64,000 nt of DNA from Panulirus ornatus (GCF_036320965.1 NC_092279.1:13109661-13173660), one strand, 5' to 3'. Shown: positions 1 through 15,430, counted from the first letter of the stretch. The notes: generated from the sequence alone by a model not told the origin. A program made the numbers and translations.

Positions 1-33
<33 letters not shown>
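1..33. repeat. (GT)n microsatellite, cut by window edge
   Basis: Pure GT dinucleotide run that continues beyond the left edge of the window. Confidence 0.95.
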
Positions 34-35
<2 letters not shown>

Positions 36-329
36 CAAGGGGTCTTTTCGGATCTTAACTTGAGAAAAGTATACACGCATTTTGTCGCAGCTCTACGCCA
101 TTAGAAGGATGGACTCTTTCCTCCGTTATATATTTTCCTTTCTTGCCTTTGAAGGTAGATGCATTTTTATCAGCGCACGCCGTGCTTCTCTTCCTCTCTC
201 CCTTTCCCTCCCTCCCTCGTACATTGTACGTGCACCGTAGAGTGTGGGGTAGGGACGTCGGCACCACAGGGCGTCGTCGCCCGCGGACCATAGCCGAGAG
301 CGCGTCTTAATTTCTGCATATCGTTATTG

Positions 330-387
<58 letters not shown>

Positions 388-1235
388 TGCGCCCCCCAGC
401 TTTAACAGATGTAGGTCACCTGCAGATATCAGAGGAAAACTCCGCACGCGGTTTGGAATCCCCCGCGAACCAACGCGGGGAAACGAAATCAAATTACCCG
501 AACTAACATGAAAGCTTTTTATCATGTTTTTCATGACGTATCGCTCGTGCTTCACAGCCGCACGGCTAAATATAGCTTTTTTTTTCCTCCCTCCCTCCCT
601 CCCTCCCTCGAGGAGCCAGATATTATAACGAGCATATGATCACACGTTGGGAGGCGTCGAGGCTGAAGCGAAGGTCGACACATAGAGGTGGTCATAGTAA
701 CCAGGATGATGATGATGAGGATTAAAGAAAAAAATGGAGACTGTGCAAATGGTGGGGGTCCTGGATCGTCTTGGTTACTGTGTGTAATATATTCCAGACT
801 CTTCACTCTCCCTAGAGTTTTCCAGGTGATCACACGACCTGGGAGAAGCTAGTCTGGGACAGGGGAATGGTGGAGTGGGTGGTTTGGGATGGGACTGGTA
901 TGGCAGGGGAGACGGGTGGTGTTGTTTGGGCAGGAGGGTTAAGTTCGTCTAGTTAGGAAGTAGACGGCAGAGTGGAGGAAGGTGGGACTGTTGTTCTTGG
1001 CTGTTGGGAACTCGGAGGACTTAAGAGGATGAAGAGGGGGAGGGGGGAGGGAGGGAGGCGTTGGAGGAGGGGAAGGGGATGGTGTTGGGTTGTGGGAGAG
1101 GGAAAGTTGGAGGGCTTCGGATCAACGAAGAGGGTGTTTAAGAAGTGTTAGGGTGATGGAGGTGGTGATGGAGCAGTGGAAGGGAGTGGTGTGAGGTGTG
1201 GCTCATATGATGAAAGGAAGGTTAGCGATGCAGAT
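34..1235. other. Unique DNA without recognised gene
   Basis: Mixed-composition DNA with a (CT)n run at 334-383 and a CCCT-rich tract at about 578-609. From about 840 to 1200 the plus strand is rich in GGAGG/GGTGG words. The open frames here are short, of low complexity, and match no family I recognise. Confidence 0.6.
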
Positions 1236-3364
<2,129 letters not shown>

Positions 3365-3540
3365 TCGCGCCATCTCTGTGCCTCGAGACAATACCGTCTG
3401 TACCTCAAGACCGCACCGTCTGTGCCTCACGACAGCACCGTCTGTGTCTCAAGACAGCACCGTCTGTGCCTTAAGAACCACGCCCTCTTCCCTCTAAGAC
3501 CAGATCGTCTGTGCCTCGAAACGATACCGTCTGTGTCCGT
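3365..3540 (+). repeat. Degenerate 22-bp tandem repeat, possible relative of the foldback-like family
   Basis: About six imperfect units of 22 bp, each containing ACCGTCTGTGCCTCAAGAC or a variant, with one longer, diverged unit in the middle. The unit can be aligned with small gaps to the arm unit of the inverted elements at 27.7, 41.0, 43.2, 53.4 and 58.1 kb (ACCGTCGTGCTCAAGGGTCG). No core with AGGTCA half-sites is visible here. The kinship is an inference from short words. Confidence 0.55.
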
Positions 3541-4316
3541 AGGACTCTCTGGCTTCTACCGAATGCTAGAGAAGCGCCAAGCAAGACTCCGTCTTCAGAG
3601 TTAATGATCCGGGCTCCCTGGAGACCAAGGCTGTAATCTTCTCCGTTACGCGAGATTTTGAGGAAATTATATTATCGTACTTGGATGGCTGGAAGATGGT
3701 TGGGGGCAAGGTCCATGGTTCTTCCTAGTCGCACCAGTGGCTTGTACCAGTCGAGGTGACACGCCAGTCATTGGTACCAGTTGTAAAGACACACCAGTAG
3801 TACAAGTGCCAGTCAGAGAGACATCAGTAGTTAATCGTCTGATGAGTTTGTTCAACAAATTATGGTATCCTCCTGGAAGATGAGGTAAGGAATGAGGGAG
3901 GGCATCGGCGGTGGGAGTAGCCATTCAACATCTCCAGACTAATTGAGTCCATGTTCCCAGAATAAGCAGCCACCGCTCCTCATCCCGTGGCGAGATGCGA
4001 TGAGAGGGAGGGAGGCCGTTGAACCGAGTGCAGGACCTTAATTACGAACTTTCTTATTAGCGAGATTTAAAGCCGTTTGAGAGATGAAATATAATGATCT
4101 AGGACTACGAGATCCTTCCCGTTAGTCGAGGTTAATAAAGCCATCGCGCTGCTGAGTGAGCCGGGGCTTCGTGGTTGATTGGCGAGCTGAACCATAAGCA
4201 CTCGTAGACTGCAGCAGGGACGGTGTACCAGCGTCTTGATGCCCGGTCTCCGCATCAAGGTAACGGCCCAAGTTGCAGACGTGGGAGTGGGTCTCATGCC
4301 GGCGTCTTGTACCATC
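3541..4316. other. Unique DNA with weak internal repetition
   Basis: At 3735-3835 words such as GTACCAGT and GACACACCAGT recur at intervals of roughly 25-35 bp, a decayed tandem repeat. Nothing coding is recognised. Confidence 0.45.
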
Positions 4317-4427
<111 letters not shown>

Positions 4428-5105
4428 ATGGGGAAGAGGAAGGAGAAAAGGCAAGTCTTCTAGACAGTGGCATTGATATATAGAGTTTATTGTACAGAAA
4501 AAAGGACAGACGGTAGCAAAAAAGTCCAAACAATTAAAGCTCAATAGACAAAACAACAACAATAACAACAACAACCACATCAGCGTTAGTACAGCTGGTA
4601 AACACAGAACAAAACAAATAGACTGACGTACTTGCCTCCCCGCCTGAGCCACCATCCGCACATACACTGCCTTGTGGCTGGTCCGGGCAGACCCCCACCC
4701 TGCACTGTGATACACCCGACCCCTTCAGACCTAAAACGTGAGGCGGAGGAAGGATAAAAATTGCTCTTGAGGGGAAGCTGGGGTCTTGGTGTTTTATCTC
4801 CCCGGAGTATAAACAAAAAACCCCCACCGCGACGCTCCCCTTTGGGAGTGGTAAACAAGGTTAACGAGCGGAAGGAGGGAAGAACCACAGCTGATTGGCT
4901 TATTCCCCCGGGAAAAGAGAATTACCATATTCCGGAGCACTTCATTAGTGTGAGCTACCTCCATAACCAAGAGGAGGAGGAGAAGGTAAGGGGTCCGAAT
5001 CCCTCTACCATACACTCAAATCTCCTGCGCTGACAAACCTTTCCGCTGTGTGGACACAACGAGACGCACCTGGATGTATATTTTGCGATTCTCGCAGACC
5101 AGCTG

Positions 5106-5109
<4 letters not shown>

Positions 5110-5187
<78 letters not shown>
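5110..5187. repeat. (CT)n microsatellite
   Basis: Pure CT dinucleotide run. Confidence 0.97.
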
Positions 5188-5189
<2 letters not shown>

Positions 5190-7154
5190 GGTCGTCCATA
5201 GAATGGAGGGGAGACTGACTCCGCCTGGAACGGGAGACAAAGGAGAATCGATGATGCTCAGGGGAAAATCAGGAGGAGGAGGAGGAGGAGGTGGGGGTGG
5301 GGGGGTGTGGGGGGTGGAAGGTCAACAAAGGGTCCAGTAGCGGATATTCATGAAGAAATTAGGAAAGTTAAAGAAGGGGAAACTTAAAGGTGTCAGGGGA
5401 AGGATTTCGCCGGAAACTATTTTGGGGTCAAATGGAGGCCGGGAGATAAGTGGGGCGGTAGGGAGAAGGGAGCCTTGGGAGGGAGGAAGAGAGGGAAAAA
5501 GTAAATTTGGTGGGAAGTGGAGTTCTCGTAAGTTCGACCAGGAATAAACTGATGCTGTCATTACTGAAGGACTTCACAACTGGCTGCAAGGGGTGAATAT
5601 ATGTATATCAGACTCGAGTTGTTCTTTCACCTTAGTGAGTGTGAGGATGTCGTGCTCGTATACCGGGAGTGTCTCATCCAATGAGCCTTCGTACCGTTCT
5701 CAAAAAGAGTTGTCGTACTGACGTGTGCTTAGCATTTGTTCGCGAGAGATTGACTCTTCGAACTTAAGAGCTGTTGATGGCGCTTCCATCTCAGCCGACG
5801 AGAGGAGAGGAACGAGCTGTGACGGAATGAAACCAAGCGAGGCAGGGCAAGGCGGAGAGGGGGTTGAGGTGATGCAGGGCAGACTGAGGTTGGGTATAGT
5901 AGGGTAAGTCAGAGGAGACCTTGAAACGCCTGGATGAACTGAGTTAACTTGTCACTGAATATTCGTGGCCCTGTCGAGGACTTGTAAGCATATAATGATT
6001 ATATGATTTATTGATTAATTATTTCCTCGGGATCTCTTTCTCGATACGATCATGAACACACGTATGTATTCTGTGTCTGTCCTCTTCAGCCATTTCATTT
6101 CTCAAGAGAGAGTAAGAAACAGCTAACCCAAAATATGAGCCAGTCAGCAGGCACGCGCAACCAGGCAGGAGGAGCTAATAGTAATGGTCTGGTGTTGTCA
6201 GAATTATACTCCTAAATTGCCACGTATCGTGTCTTGGAATTAGCGATAAATGGTTGGGTCAAAGGGACACCTTTATCAGCCCATAGTCCGTGACAGCATA
6301 ACGGTTTTGGCCTTAACAAAGAAGGTGATTTCCTGGGAAAAATTGGACTGATTGTAGCAGAATATCTCGTCTAGAGACGGTTGGACCCACATAATCCCAC
6401 AGTGTCGCACTGTTTGCAGCCATTAAGCTTATGATGCATGACGAAAACAAGAGTTCCTCCCAAGTGAGTAAACGGTGAAGCCTCTACTGTGTCTCCCTTG
6501 AGGATTTCAGAAATACCCAGGAAATACCCACGACCAAGAGGAGGCTAGTCTTCTGTCTGTTCTGTCCTGTCTTGCCACCTGACTCGTTATCTTCATCTCC
6601 CGGCAAATGATCTGTTGAAAAATGTGCAATTCCTGTCTACATTTGAGGAGGTTGTCGCCTGTCTGTCAGCCCCTACCTCTCTGTCGGTAATCTCTAATTT
6701 ATCTATTTGTAAACCACTATTCACCAGTCAACCCAGAGTCCCCTACAACACATCTCCGAAGGGTTGGACTATATACATCATGTTATCGTATTTACATTTA
6801 CCATCCTGTGTATTTCCAGTTCATATTCCACCCATGTTACAGAACCCAAGAGGCAGAACATGGACACCTAGTAAAGTTCATGAGATTTAAGTCGAAGCGT
6901 TCAGATAACACGGATTTATCAGTGCAACGTTAATGGCAACATCTGCTGCACCGACCTGCAGTCTCCTCCGGCACTTTGGGCAATGATCAGTCTTGATTAT
7001 ATGGACAAGGGAGAGGGATGTGGCCCTCGCCCACGCTAGCAGCCATGCTTTTCCCTGGACATAAGTGTTATTGGGTTAATGACCGATTTCCACGGCTGGT
7101 TCAAACATGGGACGAGTCATGCATGTGTGGGGCTCTGACACTCTCCTCTCCTGC
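5188..7154. other. Unique DNA; G-rich tract at its start
   Basis: At 5271-5315 a (GGA)n run passes into several runs of five to seven G, a plausible G-quadruplex on the plus strand. From 5900 to 7150 the sequence is ordinary, free of long arrays, and shows no recognisable coding or repeat family. Confidence 0.55.
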
Positions 7155-7230
7155 CCTCCTCCTCCTCCTCCTCCTCCTCCTCCTCCTCCTCCTCCTCCTC
7201 CTCCTTCTCCTTCTCTTCCTCCTCTTGGGA
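7155..7230. repeat. (CCT)n trinucleotide array
   Basis: About 75 bp of CCT units with a few CTT variants at the end. It gives poly-Pro, poly-Leu or poly-Ser frames that are not evidence of a gene. Confidence 0.95.
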
Positions 7231-7244
7231 ACATAGGAAGAAAT

Positions 7245-7500
7245 TCATTGTCCTTCGTAGTGCCGCAGCGAGCGTTTGCTGTGACGCACCAGCCTAACAG
7301 GGCCGGGTTCGAGACCCGGATAGGGCGGCAGGTTGACTGTCAAACCCCCCGTGTTCATCGTCCCCTTTTGGAGTTGGTCGGTGCCAGGATGCCTTACCTG
7401 TGTTGTGTGTATACGTATCAGTAAGGCACCGTGCGTATGTGTACAACTTTGAGAGAATGGGCTGCTCGGGTGTAAGGAACTCCCTCCCCGTAACACAATT
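7245..7500 (+). mobile_element. tRNA-like head of a SINE
   Basis: At 7303-7319 there is a perfect T-arm: a 5-bp stem CCGGG/CCCGG closing the 7-base loop TTCGAGA, which also forms a pol III box B. A box-A-like stretch (TAGTGCCGCAGCGAGCG) lies about 45 bases upstream at 7258-7274. The flanks do not pair as an acceptor stem, so this is not a working tRNA gene but fits a tRNA-derived SINE. The 3' limit is a guess. A decayed tRNA pseudogene is the alternative. Confidence 0.5.
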
Positions 7501-7954
7501 AGTGATTACAAACAGTAATCACGTACGGTAATCATCGCTCGCCTCTTAGCCAGTCAGAGCCGTGCAGCCATCTTACCAAAGCCAATTTCGGTGATAACGT
7601 AATGAAGAATTTGTTGACCTGGTAATTAACTGATGATACCAGATTCGTATTTTCATTACTTGATGAAAGTGGATCTTAAAACTAGAAATTCCCATCTCGG
7701 GGTCCAGGTATTAAAACACCCGGGATCACAGGTCCTGCAGTTGAGCCGGCCTCCCGTTTTCGTTGATGAGTAAAGAAGATTGATTCTTTACTGAGTGAGA
7801 GGGGACTCAGCCGACGGCGTTTTACTAATTAAAGAACAGCAGATCCTGGCAATTTTATTAAGGGAATATGACTCGGCCGCTGGATTTTTACTGGTAGGTC
7901 CAATGTGTGTGATGTGGTGGTGTGTGAACATGTGTTTCCCTGTGTGTTTACACC

Positions 7955-8046
7955 TGTGTGTGTGTGTGTGTGTGTGTATAACTGCGTCTGTGTGTGTGTG
8001 TGCGTGTGTGTGTGTGTATAACTGCGTCTGTGTGTGTGTGTCTGTG

Positions 8047-8105
<59 letters not shown>

Positions 8106-8136
8106 ACTGCGTCTGTGTGTGTGTGTGTGTGTGTCT

Positions 8137-8229
<93 letters not shown>
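7955..8229. repeat. Compound (TG)n array with a recurring 12-base insert
   Basis: Long TG repeat interrupted three times by TATAACTGCGTC (near 7977, 8017 and 8102), which suggests the insert was copied along with flanking TG units. Confidence 0.95.
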
Positions 8230-8230
<1 letters not shown>

Positions 8231-8531
8231 CTTTGTGTTTTCGTGTTTTTTTTTTCAATTTTGAAATTTATAAAGCGTGTGTAACATACAGAGATTGTTT
8301 TCTTTTTTTCTTTTTGCATAGATATTGAGCTGCTTTCCATTTTTACTAAGTTTCCAGAGTGAGATTAGGTTACACACCTTACACAAAACACACCATCCAC
8401 TGTGTACAGAACTTCACGATCATATACACATTGATCAACACAGCTGATTGCATTACGAAACTGTCTGAATATTAACGTATGCATGCTTTCGTTACATTGG
8501 ATAGTCTACACACAATTTTCATTCCGTTTTA

Positions 8532-8534
<3 letters not shown>
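8230..8534. other. Short unique stretch between arrays
   Basis: AT-rich DNA with T runs. No gene or repeat family seen. Confidence 0.5.

Positions 8535-8598
<64 letters not shown>
8535..8598. repeat. (AT)n array at the 5' edge of the LINE
   Basis: Pure AT run that ends exactly where reverse-transcriptase homology begins at 8599. Confidence 0.97.
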
Positions 8599-8599
<1 letters not shown>

Positions 8600-9696
8600 C
8601 ATTTATGGATCTGGAGAAGGCATATGATAGAGTTGATAGAGATGCTCTGTGGAAGGTATTAAGAATATATGGTGTGGGAGGCAAGTTGTTAGAAGCAGTG
8701 AAAAGTTTTTATCGAGGATGTAAGGCATGTGTACGTGTAGGAAGAGAGGAAAGTGATTGGTTTTCAGTGAATGTAGGTTTGCGGCAGGGGTGTGTGATGT
8801 CTCCATGGTTGTTTAATTTGTTTATGGATGAGGTTGTTAGGGAGGTAAATGCAAGAGTTTTGGAAAGAGGGGCAAGTATGATGTCTGTTGGGGATGAGAG
8901 AGCTTGGGAAGTGAGTCAGCTGTTGTTCGCTGATGATACAGCGCTGGTGGCTGATTCATGTGAGAAACTGCAGAAGCTGGTGACTGAGTTTGGTAAAGTG
9001 TGTGGAAGAAGAAAGTTAAGAGTAAATGTGAATAAGAGCAAGGTTATTAGGTACAGTAGGGTTGAGGGTCAAGTCAATTGGGAGGTGAGTTTGAATGGAG
9101 AAAAACTGGAGGAAGTGAAGTGTTTTAGATATCTGGGAGTGGATCTGGCAGCGTATGGGACCATGGAAGCGGAAGTGGATCATAGGGTGGGGGAGGGGGC
9201 GAAAATTCTGGGGGCCTTGAAGAATGTGTGGAAGTCGAGAACATTATCTCGGAAAGCAAAAATGGGTATGTTTGAAGGAATAGTGGTTCCAACAATGTTG
9301 TATGGTTGCGAGGCGTGGGCTATGGATAGAGTTGTGCGCAGGAGGATGGATGTGCTGGAAATGAGATGTTTGAGGACAATGTGTGGTGGGAGGTGGTTTG
9401 ATCGAGTGAGTAACGTAAGGGTAAGAGAGATGTGTGGAAATAAAAAGAGCGTGGTTGAGAGAGCAGAAGAGGGTGTTTTGAAGTGGTTTGGGCACATGGA
9501 GAGAATGAGTGAGGAAAGATTGACCAAGAGGATATATGTGTCGGAGGTGGAGGGAACGAGGAGAAGAGGGAGACCAAATTGGAGGTGGAAAGATGGAGTG
9601 AAAAAGATTTTGTGTGATCGGGGCCTGAACATGCAGGAGGGTGAAAGGAGGGCAAGGAATAGAGTGAATTGGAGCGATGTGGTATACCGGGGTTGA
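8599..9696 (+). CDS. Partial LINE reverse transcriptase (C-terminal half)
   Basis: About 365 codons are open to a TGA stop. In order I see a domain-A motif AFMDLEKAYDRVDR with its catalytic Asp at the very start, then GLRQGCVMSPWLFNLFMDE (domain B), then LLFADDTALVAD near codon 110, which carries the catalytic Asp pair (domain C). Next comes a thumb-like region with KCFRYLGVDL. The C-terminal part has GHMERMSEERLTKRIYVSE and GRPNWRWKDGV, typical of the ends of these LINE ORFs. The frame runs upstream through the AT array, but those Ile-Tyr codons are not part of the protein. There is no true start codon. The fingers region, which precedes domain A, and the endonuclease are missing, so the copy cannot move on its own. 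I do not assign a clade with confidence; RTE- or CR1-like are possibilities. Confidence 0.9.
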
Positions 9697-9846
9697 CGTG
9701 CTGTCAGTGGATTGAATCAAGGCATGTGAAGCGTCTGGGGTAAACCATGGAAAGCTGTGTAGGTATGTATATTTGCGTGTGTGGACGTATGTATATACAT
9801 GTGTATGGAGGGGGGGGTTGGGCCATTTCTTTCGTCTGTTTCCTTG

Positions 9847-9874
9847 CGCTACCTCGCAAACGCGGGAGACAGCG
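9847..9874 (+). other. LINE 3'-terminal hairpin
   Basis: CTCGC and GCGGG pair (one G-U) around the four-base loop AAAC. Outside these, CGCT pairs with AGCG across a small internal loop. It sits about 10 bases before the A-rich end. The same structure ends the 15.4-kb LINE tail and the SINE copies, so it may be the mark recognised by the reverse transcriptase. That role is inferred from other LINE-SINE pairs. Confidence 0.65.
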
Positions 9875-9895
9875 ACAAAGTATAATAAAAAAAAA

Positions 9896-9896
<1 letters not shown>

Positions 9897-9972
<76 letters not shown>
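9897..9972. repeat. (AT)n array at the 3' edge of the LINE
   Basis: Pure AT run directly after the element's A-rich tail. Confidence 0.97.
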
Positions 9973-9974
<2 letters not shown>

Positions 9975-10191
9975 TCCTGCATAAATCCTCTATCAGGGAA
10001 TACGTTTTCCACGCTATGAAATGTATTTGCTTTTTCGGAATGCGTTGTCTGACACGGAATGTATATTCTCAATTACGGAGTATAGTAGTAATTACGAAAC
10101 TAATTCTTTATTGCGGAGGTTCTTCCCAAAATGTAAAAACTGTATAATTCACAGCCTCCACACTCATACACTTCACACTGTTCACGCACCG

Positions 10192-10292
10192 CCAGCTGTG
10201 GAAAAAAAATTCGCATCTCCCTGGGATATCCCAAGCGCGTCCGTCCGCTGTTGGAAAAAAAAGTCCCTGGGACAAATTCCCAGGGATGGCGT
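10192..10292. repeat. Two tandem, diverged copies of an A-run plus palindrome module
   Basis: Copy 1 (from 10195) and copy 2 (from 10247) each read GCTGTGG or GCTGTTGG, then eight A, then a palindrome. The first palindrome is TGGGATATCCCA (10222-10233). The second is a perfect 9-bp hairpin, TCCCTGGGA/TCCCAGGGA with loop CAAAT (10264-10286). Function unknown. Confidence 0.65.
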
Positions 10293-10378
10293 AGCAGAAA
10301 CACACGTATTTGTTAGGTGCTGGTATGCTGGTGTGGTGTCAACATGGGGTATGTGTGCCAGCTAGGGGAGGGATGTAT

Positions 10379-11749
<1,371 letters not shown>

Positions 11750-11831
<82 letters not shown>
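11750..11831. repeat. (AT)n microsatellite
   Basis: Pure AT run. Confidence 0.97.
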
Positions 11832-11833
<2 letters not shown>

Positions 11834-12269
11834 TGCTACTTTTTACCAGGCCATCTCTTTTCCATATTGTTCATAGCTGCTGCACATTCCGTCAGAACAG
11901 CCTAACTCTTTCCACTTACAAACATTTAATTAACCAGATTTTCTGTTCTCTGTAAATCAAATACAAAATGAATTAAGCTCATTTCTTTTGACCTAAATGG
12001 AGCCCTCTGCTTTTGAAAATATTTTTCTTTTTATTGAGATGAACAAATGGCTGAAAAAAAATGTGGGCATCATTATCCCTGGAGTGAAATTATTGATAGG
12101 ACCTAATTAATGTGATTTGTACAGTCGTTCAACTGTAGAGGACTATTGCCTATTAATGGCAAGGGCCAGTTAACCTTTCATTTGGGACTGACTAAAATTG
12201 GAAACGTGGATGATTAATTCATAAATGGCTACATATTGCACTCTGTCTGTATGTATGCTTGTTTGTTTG

Positions 12270-12270
<1 letters not shown>
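11832..12270. other. Unique AT-rich DNA
   Basis: No gene, array or repeat family recognised. Confidence 0.5.

Positions 12271-12339
<69 letters not shown>
12271..12339. repeat. (GT)n microsatellite
   Basis: Pure GT run. Confidence 0.97.
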
Positions 12340-12342
<3 letters not shown>

Positions 12343-12439
12343 TGACTATTTCTACTGTTGGAAGGAGTTCTAAACTCGTGTGGCCCTATAACTTCTTGAG
12401 CTTTCTATAGTATCATATCACATATTCTTTTAAGCTTCA

Positions 12440-13060
12440 CCCTTGCTGTACACGTTCACAATTTCATCAGTTAGTTTATCCTATTCGCCCATCATTCTTA
12501 CATTATAAAAGCCATTCTTTACATATTTACCCACAAGTTTCTCGCTTTATTTTGTTTTATTATCTCCTGTTGTTCTCTCGTTTGCATCTTTCAAAGAGAT
12601 TTCACCGTTGGCGTCGCCAGACTTATTACTCTTCTCTCCTACATGGCGGACAGATGTAAAGCCTCTAACCTTTCCCTATAACTCAGCTGTCTCTTTTTTC
12701 TTACCATCTTTCTTGTCATTCTCCTCTGGACCTTCTCTATCAACTCTTTGTGCTGTTTTGTAAGTGCGATGACCAAACTTGGGAAGTATTTCCAAATTCT
12801 AGCCTCCTGTGAGACGTGGACACCTTCCTGAGTACTTCCACGTTCATAAACTTGAGTAGTATTCTGATTTGAACCAAGAGACCGTTCATCTCCTGTACAG
12901 TTCTCTAAGGGTTGGGCTCTGACCCTCACGACCACGGCATCATCCGCAAACACACTCAGGTAAGGGTTCAGTCCTGGCAAGTCATTTCCATAAATTGTGT
13001 AAAGCGATCGCTCAAGGACAGAGCACCTTTGGCACGCCAGTGGTGACTTCAACCCAGTAC
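12440..13060 (-). pseudogene. Decayed reverse transcriptase of a second LINE lineage
   Basis: Reading the minus strand from 13060 downward there is WVEVTTGVP (domain B start), then YTIYGNDLPGLNPYLSVFADDAVVV with the catalytic FADD near 12938-12955. Further on comes HKELIEKVQRRMTRKMV, then LSYRERLEALHL, where the frame meets a stop at about 12639 and continues with ERRVIS. These motifs are typical of CR1-, L2- or Jockey-like ORFs and differ from the 8.6-kb LINE. Frame breaks are present in domain B and near the end. The copy is dead. Limits are approximate. Confidence 0.75.
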
Positions 13061-13601
13061 AGTGAAGACCATCGTCTCTCACACAAACACAACACCACAT
13101 TAGGCTGTCGAGCATACACCAAGAAACAACACAAGTACAAAGAGCGATCCTTGCGGTACCCCAACAGTGACTTTCTTCATCTCTAAACAAGAACATCCCT
13201 TCATCACTGTCCTCAATCACTGTTGCACTCGTATCTCTCCTAATGCATCCCTCCACCTCCTAATGTGCCTTAGCGACTGAAATGTCTATCTTGGTACGAA
13301 AGAAAATGGTACGAGAAGGGTGAACCGCATTTCAATCTGGCGTCATGTAACTTATTACAGGTGACAGGAGCTCTTCCTCCCCCTCTGTGTTTCCCAGTAA
13401 GGGTGCGTTACCAGTATAATGTGTTCGACGCGACGGGAGCCACAGCGAGCGGGCTGGCTAATGCTGGCACCTTCCTTATGTTATTGGATAGGGAAACACG
13501 AGCATAACTGCGCCGTATTCATCTTTCGCGTGGAAATGCCTGTGTGCATGCAACCGACGGACGAGGGGATGTGGGGGCAGATGGGAACGGTGTGTGTGTG
13601 T

Positions 13602-13602
<1 letters not shown>
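13061..13602. other. Unique DNA
   Basis: Possible upstream remains of the LINE in 12.4-13.1 kb could extend here, but I cannot see reliable motifs. Confidence 0.4.

Positions 13603-13670
<68 letters not shown>
13603..13670. repeat. (AG)n microsatellite
   Basis: Pure AG run, preceded by a short GT run. Confidence 0.97.
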
Positions 13671-13673
<3 letters not shown>

Positions 13674-14157
13674 ACATATGTGTACCATAAATAGTAATAT
13701 GATAAGCGCATCATCAATTACAGTCGTATTGTCCTGGGGAACTGACCACTTTACCACTTAGCAAAGTTTTAAGTAACCCGATTATCCCTCTTGCTCGAGG
13801 CGCTGTACCTCTACGGCAGGTAAAGTCACCTCCGTCCCCAAAGCTACACACCACCGCTTCAGGAGAAAATTCCTGCAGCAGTGCGAACGCCTTTGGAAGG
13901 GGAGTAGGGAGAGTGGGGGAGTCGAGCGTCGCTCCCCGCCCTGGGGTTTATTATCGCGGTGGCGTCGGGTAGCGGAATGGTGGGTGTCCATTTCCATGAC
14001 AAATGGTTCGTGGGTGTTGATGTGGCGATGATGTGGGGGGGGTCAGCATGAATGTATGATTCCCTTGTTTGTGTTCCAACCAGCTCGACCTCCCCGAATA
14101 ATAACGGACGAGTCTGTATATTCATGACGGTAATCAACAGTCTCGTGTTTCATCATG

Positions 14158-14159
<2 letters not shown>
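13671..14159. other. Unique DNA
   Basis: No gene or repeat family recognised. Confidence 0.5.
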
Positions 14160-14245
<86 letters not shown>

Positions 14246-14286
14246 ATGTCGTTAAAGGAGGAAAAGGTTATCAAGTATGAAAAAAG

Positions 14287-14373
<87 letters not shown>
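14160..14373. repeat. Pair of (AT)n arrays
   Basis: Two AT runs of about 83 and 85 bp (14160-14242 and 14289-14373) separated by 46 bp of unique DNA. Confidence 0.97.
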
Positions 14374-14375
<2 letters not shown>

Positions 14376-15282
14376 TTGTCTGTAGGAAAGGGTAAAGAAT
14401 ATATTTAGAAGTCAATTCCATCAAGTATATGCATGGAATATGTAATCTCAGTCACCCAGTCACTAATAGAAATCTAATTTTGCAAGTCCGTGAAAAAAAA
14501 ATTCTAAGATCTTTAGAATTAGTGATGAGCTGAATACATAAATAATTTTCCCTCGTTGTGAACGACACGTCGTGGCCAAGGTGTCACAGAGGACGAGGTG
14601 TGTTTATCAGTCATCTATATCGCGTTCGTGAACGCGAGAAAGCTGATCGGAAAATGCGAGGAAATGCAGATGAGCACTAGGGTGTTGGGAGTCCTTCCGA
14701 ACCTCTGCGTTTATTTTCAGATCTGTTTTTCACATTAGGATTATCTGATCGCTGTCTTATAACTTACAAGAATGATTATCCTGATACCCAAAGGATATGT
14801 TGCCTATATCTTGGGCCTCGACAACGAAGGAGTGAAGTCTTCACTGCATCTTTCCTCTGCAACAAGTATATTAAGACGAAGTGCAAGGACACTTTAGTTC
14901 ATTTGCATTCCAATATCCATAATTCTCATGCATGAAATGCACCGTTTGATATACGGATTGATGGAGACAGGAGGACAACTGAACCGGTAATGTCAGCGGG
15001 ACCTGTCTCCTGTCTGTCTGTCTGTCTGTCTGTCTCTTTGTCTGTAATGTAGCAAGCAGGTCCTGCACTGAAGTCATGGTCTCCACCGCAAAACAGTCAC
15101 GTGATCGCACGGGTTAAAACATGGGAGATGATTCCTTTGATATCTGCGGGGGGGGGGGGGATGTCATTTCATGTGTGGCGGGGTGGCGACGGGAATGAAT
15201 AAAGGCAGGAAGTATGCAAATATGAATTATGTACATGTGTATATATATGTATGTGTCTGTGTACGTACATATATGTATACGT
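14374..15282. other. Unique DNA with a (TCTG)n tract
   Basis: A TCTG tetranucleotide run lies at about 15010-15050 and a run of 12 G at 15150-15161. Nothing coding is recognised. Confidence 0.5.
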
Positions 15283-15430
15283 TGAAATGTATAGGTATGT
15301 ATATGTGCGTGTTTGGACATGTATGTATATGCATGTGTACGTGAGTGGGTTGGGCCATTCTTTCGTCTGTTTCCTTGCGCTACCTCGCTAACGCGGGAGA
15401 CAGCGACAAAGTATGATAAATAGAAATGAA
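15283..15430 (+). mobile_element. LINE 3' UTR fragment
   Basis: Matches the 3' UTR of the 8.6-kb LINE from its ATGTATATG/GTGTTTGGACATGTATG part through GGGTTGGGCCATTC and TTTCGTCTGTTTCCTTG to the terminal hairpin at 15378-15405 (stem CTCGC/GCGGG, loop TAAC, outer CGCT/AGCG). No coding part remains. A Penelope-like fragment on the other strand begins about 20 bases downstream. Confidence 0.85.

Larger units (their letters stand above)
8599..9896 (+). mobile_element. 5'-truncated non-LTR retrotransposon (LINE)
   Basis: The element consists of the C-terminal half of the ORF (8599-9696), a 3' UTR of about 190 bases, a terminal hairpin at 9847-9874 and an A-rich end at 9885-9896. It lacks the endonuclease and the N-terminal part of the reverse transcriptase, the usual result of incomplete target-primed reverse transcription. 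Both ends abut (AT)n arrays, so no distinct target-site duplication can be seen. The intact frame suggests a fairly young insertion. Related fragments lie at 15283, 36515, 36770, 41709, 48062 and, for the missing N-terminal region, at 59440-59735 on the minus strand. Confidence 0.9.

Noticed and set aside
3838..3862. Second hammerhead candidate (CTGATGAGTTTG...)
   Set aside because: A CTGATGA word and possible stem exist but no GAAA follows at the right place.
7245..7330. Functional tRNA gene
   Set aside because: The T-arm is perfect, but no acceptor stem pairs and the D and anticodon regions do not fold well; a SINE head fits better.
8479..8598. Upstream extension of the reverse-transcriptase frame through Ile-Tyr codons
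   Set aside because: It is the AT microsatellite read in frame; homology begins at 8599.
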